Shown: piece after piece, positions 56,177 to 64,000 of the stretch
How the letters are laid out: each line of letters begins with the position of its first letter
How positions within the stretch are numbered: the first letter of the stretch is position 1
NCBI GenBank assembly: GCA_017893485.1
Contig: CM030363.1
Coordinates: 175,245,744 to 175,309,743, forward strand
DNA: 64,000 nt
Origin: Hemerocallis citrina
Lineage: Eukaryota; Streptophyta; Magnoliopsida; Asparagales; Asphodelaceae
Direction of reading: 5' to 3'
Notes under the pieces: generated by a model
The model's input: the letters and a program-made list of their open reading frames with translations, nothing else
The model's database searches: none
Told to the model about the DNA's origin: nothing
Made by a program: the position numbers and the translations under genes

Positions 56177-57446
56177 TGTTAGGGTTATATACCGAAAGCA
56201 TCACTTTTGTATTAACTTTATTTCCTTATTTTTTTTGAATGAGAATCATATGGGCATATGTTTGCATATTGTGTTTATTATAATATTAATGCAAGTATCT
56301 GATATTCTATAAGGTTGATAATATGGTGTGAGGTGACACACAGAAGATCATATTATCAGTTCCCTATGGAATATATAAATAGTTCACAACCTAGACGGAC
56401 TTGGATAATCCATTGGAAAGGTTGTAGTGTAATCTGGTATTAGTCTATCTTGACTATAGGTTTACACTAGTACACTTTGTGTGTATTGAACAGGACCACT
56501 TGAGGTTGTTCTCTTTGTACTGACTACAAAAGAGAACAAACACCTCTGTTATTATGGATGCTTATGCTCTTAATCCAGATATAATAACAGACATGTATAT
56601 GCAGTGTGCATTACTTTGACTCATAAAAGAGTAAGATTCATTATGGATCAACAACCTCTATGAATTGGGTAATAGCATTGTATGTATGATGGGCTATTGA
56701 TTGTAAAAGGAATCCATGTCCCGATACGTCGGGTTGATGATGTCCCCTTAAGGAGCTCATAGGGATTGTCATGTAAACCCTGCAGGTGGATTACATCCGA
56801 CATGACAAATAAAGTTGAGTGGTACTACTTAAGGATAAAAGATGTTGATCAATATAGTTGTCAGTAACTTAATTTGATCGATGGACATTCGATATCTTAA
56901 CATGGGGAGGTGAACGAGCATATAATAAAAGGAGCCCATAAATATAATTTGGGATTAGGAAGGTAGTGCAATAATAGCTCTTTAGTAGACCGAGCTATTG
57001 TTAATGGGCCTGAGTTGTGTGTTCGGGCTAAACACGGGATACCCAGATTCGTTAGGAGACCTAACCCTAGTTTCTCCTCATGGTCCCTGCCGTAGCCTTA
57101 TATATATCCTCTATTCTCTGGCCGTCATTGATGATCTGAGATATAAGACTTTTTCTCTAAATTCGTGATTCACGTAAGGAGAGAAAGAGAGGTCAGCCAA
57201 GGAGAAGAAAGGTTGGGAGATCGTCGCCCACACGACGTCCAACCCGAGGAAGGAATACGTGCAGAAGATCTTGGGGTCGCAGACGGCTCGAAGTTGCTAG
57301 AAACTATCGTCTTCTTCTCATCGCAGGTATAATTCGTGAACCCTAGATTCCGCTATAAAGGGTTAGATCACGTATTAAATCTGTTAAACTTTTATGATTG
57401 ATACGCACACCAATCCGTGTTCCTGGGATTCATCGCAGTTCCATCA
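56177..57446 (+). repeat. 3' LTR of the copia element
   Basis: From TGTTAGGGTTATATACC to GCAGTTCCATCA, nearly identical to the 5' LTR, followed by the GAAAT duplication. Confidence 0.94.
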
Positions 57447-57867
57447 GAAATTGAGTATGAATTGGCTAGTGGATGAAATTATTGTTTTATGCACTAAATG
57501 AACTATTGTGATATTGGTCCTAATGTATAAATTTGTCCTATGCATTGGGTTAATGAAAGAGGGAAAACAGGGATTTATAATTATAATATGATTTATAAAT
57601 ACCAAATTTGTGTTTGAGAATTGTCAAATTGAAATATGGAAAGAGTAGTATAGAATTTAAATTATTGTATGAAAAATGTATGTTTTATTAGTGAGAAACT
57701 TATTTTTAAAATACTGGAGTGTTAATTTAAGATGAAATTAGTATTCTGGAGATTTACATGACATTTTGTGCAAGTAAAATGAAGATAAGAGCTTTTGAAC
57801 ATCGAAATTATTTAATGAAACAGAGAGTCGAGATGAATAGATTTCGAATTGTATTTATGACAACCTG

Positions 57868-57952
57868 AGCCTATAGCTCAAGTGGTCGGTCGCTCTGGCG
57901 CTACTGTAGCGTGGGTGTGTGGTTTCGAGGGTCGCTGGTTCGATACCCTTTG
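57868..57952 (+). ncRNA. tRNA-like module 1 in the LTR at 48588-59674
   Basis: TATAGCTCAAGTGG fits a Pol III A box and GGTTCGATACCC a B box about 60 bp later, with GCTACTGTAGCG between them. The same arrangement, diverged, occupies the corresponding place in HL1 (20228-20312). The ends do not pair as an acceptor stem, so I do not call a tRNA gene. Confidence 0.5.
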
Positions 57953-58043
57953 TCCACCTTCTTTTATGTGCGACAAAAAAAAATTAACCAATACCGAACA
58001 GAGAGTATAACACTTTCTGATCCCTCTTCATATCGCTAGCGCA

Positions 58044-58104
58044 CATTCGGCCGAGTGGCTAGCGCGTGGGGTTGTCTTCTCTAAGGTTGCGGGTTCAATT
58101 TTGG
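58044..58104 (+). ncRNA. tRNA-Ser/Leu-like module 2 in the same LTR
   Basis: TCGGCCGAGTGGCTAGCGCG strongly resembles the D-arm of serine/leucine tRNAs, and TTGCGGGTTCAATTTTGG resembles the T-arm. The 3' acceptor side is missing, so it is a pseudo-tRNA or SINE head. It pairs with 31444-31545 in HL1. Confidence 0.5.
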
Positions 58105-59679
58105 TTATAGCTAGAATACATTTTTTTGACAAATTGATTTTTTGGGGGCTTTCTTGATGTATAAAAATTCCGAAAAAAATACCTTTATTATTCTAAAATC
58201 AAATACAACCTATGAAAATTAATTGGGAGTTATTGGACTAAAATAAAGTGTATTTTTGAGGTGAAATTGTATTCGAAGCTATTGTTTCTTACCTTTATAA
58301 TTTCATTAAAATGCGTGATTTCATGAGGTGATTAATATAAACGTTAAAAAGCAAAATTGATGGAAAGAAAAATATAATTGTGATTTTGTATGGGTTATTT
58401 TGTCAGAAGAGTAGTGTGACAATAGTGATTTTGTGAATATTCACTTTGACTAGATATTTTCGTAATATGATCTTAATGTGGGAATAAATGTTGGTTATTG
58501 ACATGCATGATTTACAATTGAACTATATGTATGATAATCGATTCATGAAAAGATTGGAAATTGTCTAATTGGAAAAGAGAATTCTTCTTGAGCATGACAA
58601 ACTCAATATGTGAATTGTGAATTGAAATTAAAAATTAGGGTGTAGCCAAGACTCACACTGGTAATTGAAAGAAATGAGATATGATAATTGAATTGAAAAG
58701 ACCAAGTTTGGGTCATTGTGAAATGAAAGAAATAAGACCGGTGTTAGTGAGAGTGCGGACCCTAAGAGATTGATTTTGTTCATGATTTCATTAAGTTAAG
58801 GACTAGTACATAGTGAAGATGTGATGAAAGTGAGAGAAAAACACAAGTATGAGGGCCTCGAGTCTATGATGTGGGTGATTCATAGTTTGTCTTCACGATG
58901 CGTCGTGACATGACGTGGGCACTACTCCGGAATTATCAGGATTTTGGCGACGCTTGTGGGGTGTTTGGTGACTGCGAGAGGATCGTGTGCCATGACGGAG
59001 GCTGAATTGTCCATAGGTTGTCATCACGATGCGTCGTGACATGACGTGGGATTCCCCTCCAGGTTGTCTGTACATGAGCTCGTTACTTATAGAAAATCTA
59101 GGATACTTACCGTAGTTACAGTAGTAGATTAAGTCATGACGAGGGATTGAACCCTACAAGATGAAGAACGAATAAGAGGCTTGCCCTCGGACCTATGTAG
59201 TATGGGATGCATAGATTCCGAACAAGTGCGCATTAGTGTCATATAATATAAATAACTGCATTAAGGACTAAATGCACAATCACAACACGACATCAATAGG
59301 ATATTCCCCTTAGTTTGATTGTGAACAAGTTTGTGTTTGTTAAGTATGGAAAATCATTATACTGTTTCCGGCATAGAGAGGATGGCTGTGTATAATATTC
59401 GTTGGTTGAATAAACTGACGTACCCATAGTTTTGTATGCAGGACAAATGGCATGATAAAGATTAAGGAAGAACTGATGCTTAGAGATTATTCAAATGTTG
59501 TTGTACTTTCATTCATGTAAATGTTGTAATTTTGCTTCCGCTGTAAAGTGTAAAGATTCATTTGTAACTCTGATGTAAAGTAAAATTTTTAACTTTCCTG
59601 TAAAATTGTACGAAGTGAAGTAAAGATCCTGTGGAATCTCGAATTCAGTTCTATTTGGAATTCGGGGTGTTACAACAGA

Positions 59680-60557
59680 GCCCTCCCCTTCTGCTGTTGA
59701 CGAACCGTCTCCGAGCTAGCTTCCTCTTGTCAACAGGGGCAAAGGAGCCGAAGCTCCTGCTTCGGTGGTAGTGGAGAGTATAGTGGAGAACCTGAGCAGG
59801 ATGAGGGAGTTTGGGAGACTGCCAGGCGTCCTGACAGGGCTACACAGGGTTCGGGAACTTCCGGAGGAACATGCCGAACATATCATATACGGAAGGGGGC
59901 AGAGTTTTGAGGAGAACGCCGCGAGGGAGACTTCAGAAGTCGAAGACACCATCTCGATCCTCAACGAGGCGAACTTGGTGGCGATCCGGGAATGTTTTCA
60001 GATCCCTGAAGAGTTCGAGCTGATGCTGCCAGGTCCCGGGGTGAGGGCCAATTTGCCGATGCCGGTGAATATGTGCTTCTGGCCGGTCGATGCCTTCATT
60101 GCCGGAGCGCGCCTGCCACTCCACCCCTTTGCCGTCCAAGTCTTGCGGTGGTTCGGTGTCAGCCCCATCCAGCTCATGTCAAATGGGTGGAGGGTTATCA
60201 ACGGATTCGCCCTCCATTGCCAAGCGGTCGAGATCGAGCCGGATCTAAAGGTACTTCGAATGCTGTACCGGCTCCATCAGCAGCACAAGTCGGAGTTCAG
60301 GTACTATTTGGCCCCGAGGCACGGTGCTCAGCTTGTCAGCTACCCTGACTCAATAAAAAAATGGCAAGATAAATACTTCACCATCCGGAGTCGCGAGCCG
60401 TGGTGTATCCCCTTGGATTGGGTTGAAGAAGTAACGAAGAGGGTGAGAGAGCTTCCGGTGCTCTACCCCAACGAAGAAGAAATGGTCCCGGTCCTCCTCG
60501 ACCGTCCGAAGTTCGATTGGAGGGACCTGACAGCGGAGGCGCTCTTCACGGGGGGCT
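59680..60557 (+). pseudogene. Tat-B antisense gene: putative gypsy-type transposon domain protein
   Basis: After a TAG at about 59718, the frame is open to the Athila insertion. From residue VVVESIVENLSRMREFGRLP it reads RVRELPEEHAEHIIYGRG, then the PF04195-like domain: NEANLVAIRECFQIPEEFEL, PVNMCFWPVDAFIAGARLPL, HPFAVQVLRWFGVSPIQLMS, NGWRVINGFALHCQAVEIEP, KWQDKYFTIRSREPWCIP and VLLDRPKFDWRDLTAEALFT. These line up with the Tat-A antisense gene throughout, but here without internal frameshifts. The true C-terminal exons are lost; the last residues are cut at GG by the Athila start. The function of this family is unknown. Confidence 0.85.
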
Positions 60558-62137
60558 GATGGACTCAAGAATATTCACATTTAGGAGTAATAATCTTATT
60601 GCAATTGGACATTTAAATGCTTTATATGTGGTATTTTACTCTTCTTTTCTCTTTTCCATAGGAAACAACCAAAAGCAGCAAAACGAAGCAGATTCCAGAC
60701 TAATACAGACTGAGAGGATGATATACAGGGAAAAGCAGAGATCAGTCGACTGGTTCTTCAAACAGGCGACTGGACAGAGAGTTTGATGGGGCTCGGCACA
60801 GTCGACTGCTTCCCAAGACAGTCGACTGGTCGTCGGCGGAGTCAGAGGATAAGAACATATGAAGATGCATCCTCATCCAAACCCAGGTCGTCTGCATGTA
60901 ACAACTCGTCATTAATTAAGAAGGTGGACTCAGTCTTATGCGTTAAAAGATAAGAAATCAGGAACTTTGCAAATAAGGAAGGAAAGAAGAAAAGAGAAAG
61001 AAATAAAATACAGATCAAAAGGAGGAATTAAATAAAAAAGAAGAGGACCTTTCTATAAAAGAAAAGTGCAAACCCTAATTCTCTAGCCGTGTTCTATAAA
61101 TATCAACCAAGAGGCAAGGATAGAGAGGGGGCCGGATCCATCAACAAGAACTTACCGTCGACAGCAAGCATCAAGAAGGAGAACAAGTCGACTGCTGATT
61201 AGGCTCAATTTCAACACCATACAAATCAGTGTTCTTCTGTTCTTCCTTTGAGTCTTATTTCTATTGTAGTCATGAATTCTATTTTATCAATCAATAAAAA
61301 GTTTATTATGTGGAACTAACTTCCATAGTTGGGTAGATTGAAACCGTAGTCATGTAATGTTTATATTCTTCTGAATACTACTCTATTACTTATTGATTAA
61401 ACCTGAGTGAATTGGAATAGATTTATAATAATCTTGTTCAGAGTCCTAAGGACAGTCGACTGAGGTGACAGCAAGTCGACTGGTCCGAAGCTGAGATTAT
61501 AAGTTTGTGTAGTATAGATCTGAATCTGTTATATGAGCATATTGAGACGACCCGTATCTCGTGTTCATATCTTGTAACAAAGGAATCTTTCGGGGTTCTT
61601 GGTTTAATCAACTTGAAGGATCTAGATCTGATACCAATTTCTAGAACTTCAAGTGTTTGTTCGTTTCCATTGTTCTTATGTTTTCTTTAAGTGCAACTTA
61701 GTAGATACCATGCTAAATACTTAAGGAAAGAAACGAATTAGAGTAGATACCATGCCTGATTCTTGGCTTAGGGAAACATTACTTTAAGGAGTAGATACCA
61801 TGCCCTTAAAGGAACAAACATGAGCAATTGGAGTAGTATACAACTTAGCATTATTGACTATAGGTGGAAATCAATGCCCAACTACTTTAATAGATATTCG
61901 TGACTCAATTTGTGATGCTATTTAATTTAGATTTTTATCCTTTCATTTCCTTAGACTTTTAGATCAACACTTTAAGATTCTATTTTCTATTTTATTTATT
62001 AGTGAGTTAAGTACTACAATCTCTGTGGGATCGACCCTTGCTTGCCGCTACGCTTCTATAAACGATTCGTACACTTGCGAGGTTTTTAATTTGTGTCTAG
62101 TTTATCTATTTATTTAGGTAGCTAGATAGCACAACAA
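60558..62137 (+). repeat. 5' LTR of the Athila element
   Basis: It starts TGATGGACTCAAG and ends near TAGCACAACA just before the primer site (about 1.58 kb; the last few bases are uncertain). TATA box CTATAAATATC at 61094-61104. GTGGGATCGACCCTTGC near the end is also found, reversed and altered, in the minus-strand Athila relic. AGTCGACT pairs lie upstream (60744-60827) and downstream (61186-61481) of the TATA box. The short frames inside are not genes. Confidence 0.8.
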
Positions 62138-62142
62138 GTTTT

Positions 62143-62160
62143 TGGCGCCGTTGCCGGGGA
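62143..62160 (+). promoter_or_regulatory. Primer-binding site of the Athila element
   Basis: TGGCGCCGTTGCCGGGGA, the tRNA-Asp-type site typical of Athila elements. Confidence 0.9.
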
Positions 62161-62343
62161 TTGTTTAGTATTTTAACTTGCAAAATCAATACAAATCTTT
62201 TTCTTTTTATTTATTTATTTATTTATTTATTTATTTTCTTCTTTTCTTATATTTTCTTTTAGATTACATTCTGCAGATTCAGATAAGTCGACTGTCCCCA
62301 CGGATCAGTCGACTGTACAGAGGATTTTCTTTCAAAAGCAACA
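62161..62343 (+). other. Athila leader with an AGTCGACT pair
   Basis: AT-rich, with a TTTATT run at 62210-62235. AGTCGACT occurs at 62286 and 62307, 21 bp apart, shortly before the gag start. This is where packaging or dimerisation signals usually lie. Confidence 0.7.
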
Positions 62344-63015
62344 ATGGGTGAGAATGTATTAAATCGAGTACCAATGCAAGACAAATTCATTCCAAAGAAT
62401 ATTGAGCAACCGTCTTGCATAGCTTTTCAACCTAATGTCACAGGGAATATGCATCTATCACCTCAATTACTCATCATGGTTCCCCACTTCAATGGTAGAC
62501 TAGATGAAGATCCGCACCTACATCTGCAAGACTTCTTTGATCTTTGTAGGACACAAAGCATCCAAGGGCTTACCCCCGAACAAATCAGGTTAATCTTGTT
62601 TCCATTTTCATTAAAACTTAATGCTAAATTGTGGTATAATTCTTTGGAACCAGGATCAATTCAGTCATGGGAGCAATTGGCAACAAAATTCTTGAAGGAG
62701 TTCTTTCCAGCTCAGAAGACCAGACAACTAAAAAGGGAAATTCTACTTTTCCAACAAAAAGATGGCAATTTATTCTTCGAGGCGTGGAAGGACTTCAAAA
62801 ACAAGCTTCTCAAGTGTCCTACGCACAACATACCTAAGGATAATCAGGTACAATCTTTTTATGAGGGTTTAAATGACGCTAACAAAGAAATTGTAGATGC
62901 AGGTTGCAATGGAATGTTGATGAGGAAGAGTGCTGAGGAGGCCATAGAGCTATTTGAAGAACTCAGCGAGAACTCACAACAATTCTCTACAAGGAGGGGT
63001 CTTTCGAAAAAATAG
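62344..63015 (+). pseudogene. Athila gag, N-terminal part
   Basis: MGENVLNRVPMQDKFIPKN opens a 223-residue frame. The capsid domain shows LIMVPHFNGRLDEDPHLHLQ, FFDLCRTQSIQGLTPEQIRL, ILFPFSLKLNAKLWYNSLEP, WEQLATKFLKEFFPAQKTRQ and FYEGLNDANKEIVDAGCNGM, the order seen in Athila gag (compare the relic at 33376-34508). It ends in a TAG after a short Arg/Lys tail; gag resumes about 30 bp later in another frame, so a frameshift near 63040 splits it. Confidence 0.88.
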
Positions 63016-63044
63016 GGAGTATACGAAATTTCTCATAATAATAA

Positions 63045-64000
63045 ATGCAATTACAAATGGAAACCATGAACAAAAAGATTGATATGCTTGTGAATTCAAC
63101 GTTGGGAGGCATAAAAAGCCAACCAAAAGAAATTTGTGCAATTTGTTTTCATTCTCATCATACAACTAATTCATGTCCCATGTTTTCTTTCGCAGATCAG
63201 GAGCACGCAAACTACGTAGAACAGGAAATGCACCCTCCCCAGAACAACCCTTTTTCAAACACGTATAACCCAGGGTGGCAAAACCATCAAGGCAATCAAT
63301 TCGCACCAGGGCATACGCAGCAATTCCAGGGTGGGAATGGGTATGATAGGCCAGCACAAGAACAGAAGAAGTTGGATTTCGAATCAACCATTCTTCAATT
63401 ACTCCAACAGCAACAGCAAACAAGCAATCAACAAGGACAGGCCATTCAAAAATTGGAATTTCAAATTGGTCAAATTGCTACGGAGATAAGTGAAAGAAGG
63501 ACAGGAGAATTCCCATCACAAACCATACCTAACCCTAGAGGAGACGAACAGCTCCAATCAAGGACAACACTAGAGGAAGGGATTGAGTGTAAAATGTTTG
63601 CTGCACCACAATTTCCACACGATGATCATGAATGTTATAATGTTGATGTGGTTCAGGAAAGTTATGACCAAACATTGCAGGAACATAGTGTTGATCCATT
63701 ACAAGAAACAATTACCCACCCTCCACTACTATCTCAGGTTGAAATGGAATACGATGACTGGAGGATTGCAGAGACAGTACATCACCTTGAAACTCCAAAG
63801 TCATATTCAGGTAAGCTTGCACCTGCATTTGAAAAGTTGGTATCTGATAACACTTGTGTTTTCCAGGACAAGTCGACTGGTGAACAGGACAAGTCGACTT
63901 ATGAACAGGACAAGTCGACTGCTACCAGGACACCAGATGAGGAGCTGAAGCCACTACATGAATATTTGGGGGAAAACCAGACATTACCTGTGACAGCTAC
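63045..64000 (+). CDS. Athila gag-pol continuation with zinc knuckle and DKST peptide repeat, partial
   Basis: Open from the ATG at 63045 to the edge (318 codons). It begins MQLQMETMNKKIDMLVNSTL, then a Cys/His knuckle, CAICFHSHHTTNSCP, a Gln/Asn-rich segment (NNPFSNTYNPGWQNHQGNQF; LLQQQQQTSNQQGQ), an acidic part, and a three-fold 7-residue repeat, QDKSTGE QDKSTYE QDKSTAT, coded by three AGTCGACT copies exactly 21 bp apart (63871, 63892, 63913). It ends in ELKPLHEYLGENQTLPV, which normally leads to protease/RT. Three frames of the same DNA are open over the repeat; I chose this one because the knuckle and the ELKPL segment are in it. Confidence 0.8.
   Translation, partial: MQLQMETMNKKIDMLVNSTLGGIKSQPKEICAICFHSHHTTNSCPMFSFADQEHANYVEQEMHPPQNNPFSNTYNPGWQNHQGNQFAPGHTQQFQGGNGYDRPAQEQKKLDFESTILQLLQQQQQTSNQQGQAIQKLEFQIGQIATEISERRTGEFPSQTIPNPRGDEQLQSRTTLEEGIECKMFAAPQFPHDDHECYNVDVVQESYDQTLQEHSVDPLQETITHPPLLSQVEMEYDDWRIAETVHHLETPKSYSGKLAPAFEKLVSDNTCVFQDKSTGEQDKSTYEQDKSTATRTPDEELKPLHEYLGENQTLPVTA
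63871..63920 (+). repeat. 21-bp in-frame tandem repeat built on AGTCGACT
   Basis: Three units of CAGGACAAGTCGACTNNTGA type, each seven codons. The same palindrome found in pairs in the LTRs is here placed in coding sequence with the same spacing. Confidence 0.92.

Larger units (their letters stand above)
49665..57446 (+). mobile_element. Ty1/copia LTR retrotransposon, nearly complete, GAAAT duplication
   Basis: 7782 bp between GAAAT at 49660-49664 and 57447-57451. The order is 5' LTR, Met-tRNA primer site, 1.2-kb leader, gag, protease, integrase, RT, RNase H (the copia order), polypurine tract and 3' LTR. The two LTRs (1268 and 1270 bp) show about twenty differences by eye, so it is one of the younger insertions here. 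Three single-base frameshifts break the single long frame. Confidence 0.95.
48588..59674 (+). mobile_element. Solo chromovirus-type LTR, itself split by a copia element
   Basis: It starts TCTAATGCCCTG (one base off the family's TGTAATACCC) and ends GGGGTGTTACA. The flanks are TCAGA (48583-48587) and ACAGA (59675-59679), a 4-of-5 match for the target duplication. Without the copia element it is about 3.3 kb. The TATA box is at 49149-49156 (GTATAAATACC). It has the GGTGGGTGATTTTCC leader, two tRNA-like modules, the doubled GATGCGTCGTGACATG block (58885-59045) and the conserved U5 block (59090-59300). No AGTCGACT copies are seen in it. Confidence 0.85.
43347..60557 (-). mobile_element. Tat-B: second Tat-lineage Ty3/gypsy element, minus strand, truncated, with nested insertions
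   Basis: On the minus strand this is the 3' end of a Tat element: antisense gene, tandem repeat, polypurine tract and 3' LTR. The LTR (43347-47045) matches the Tat-A LTR, and the polypurine words before it match too. Insertions inside it are a solo LTR at 43489-46601, a solo LTR at 48588-59674 holding a copia element, and an Athila element from 60558 that cuts it. No sense gag or pol is left in the window. Confidence 0.88.
60558..64000 (+). mobile_element. Athila-lineage Ty3/gypsy element, 5' part, running off the edge
   Basis: A 5' LTR (60558 to about 62137), tRNA-Asp-type primer site, leader and gag. The gag frame is still open at the window end, just as it reaches the LKPLHEYLGENQTLPV segment that precedes protease/RT in Athila. 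The left end lies in the last visible codon of the Tat-B antisense gene, so it is younger than Tat-B. It holds 11 exact AGTCGACT palindromes in 3.4 kb. Confidence 0.9.

Noticed and set aside
57868..58104. Functional tRNA genes
   Set aside because: A-box and B-box words are present but acceptor stems do not close and the second copy lacks its 3' side.

Overview
This window looks like intergenic heterochromatin of a flowering plant, probably a eudicot. It is almost entirely nested retrotransposons and other mobile DNA. I see no intact host gene. The only host-gene sequence I recognise is a broken PRP8 fragment and a broken HSP70 fragment, both inside one inverted-repeat transposon near the left edge. 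Protein matches were made by reading the translations by eye; no search was run.

Layout. (1) 231-6685 is an element with two 1.3-kb inverted arms lying between (TA)n tracts. It carries the PRP8 and HSP70 pieces and a 48-bp tandem repeat. (2) An old, roughly 3-kb chromovirus-type LTR (called HL1 here) survives as 6785-6951, 19575-20394 and 31444-33107. It was split by a Ty3/gypsy Tat-lineage element (Tat-A, 6952-19569, duplication GCTAG) and by a Tekay/Del-like chromovirus (20395-31438, duplication GATAG). (3) 33108-36426 holds a minus-strand Athila-like relic with a Stowaway-like MITE in its LTR, then a Helitron 3' end. (4) 37325-37870 looks like the left end of a CACTA element with a 5'-leader-like segment. 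(5) 38540-39871 is another chromovirus LTR fragment, broken by a minus-strand LTR (39872-43346), which is itself broken by a second, minus-strand Tat element (Tat-B, 43347-60557). Tat-B has received a solo LTR in its own LTR (43489-46601, duplication GAGAC), a second solo LTR in its antisense gene (48588-59674), a Ty1/copia element inside that LTR (49665-57446, duplication GAAAT), and an Athila element at 60558 that runs off the right edge.

How the parts work together. Each retrotransposon shows the usual order LTR, primer-binding site, gag, protease/RT/RNase H/integrase, polypurine tract, LTR. Most reading frames are broken. The longest intact ones are the Tekay gag (24013-25017), the Tekay RT-RNase H part (25018-27210), the Tekay integrase-chromodomain part (27212-28402) and the Athila gag C-terminal part (63045 to the edge). 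Both Tat elements also carry an antisense gene between integrase and the 3' LTR. It has a TATA box at the same distance from its ATG in both copies and, in Tat-A, clean GT-AG introns.

Most unusual observations. First, Tat-A and the Tekay element, from different lineages, both start with a palindromic 5' LTR. An inverted LTR piece ends exactly at the U5 terminus and is fused to a truncated forward LTR, and a perfect 5-bp target duplication encloses the whole unit, so each seems to have integrated with two U5 ends. Second, the palindrome AGTCGACT occurs 24 times, mostly in pairs 19-22 bp apart. It is found only in the chromovirus LTRs and the Athila element, including three in-frame copies inside the Athila gag.
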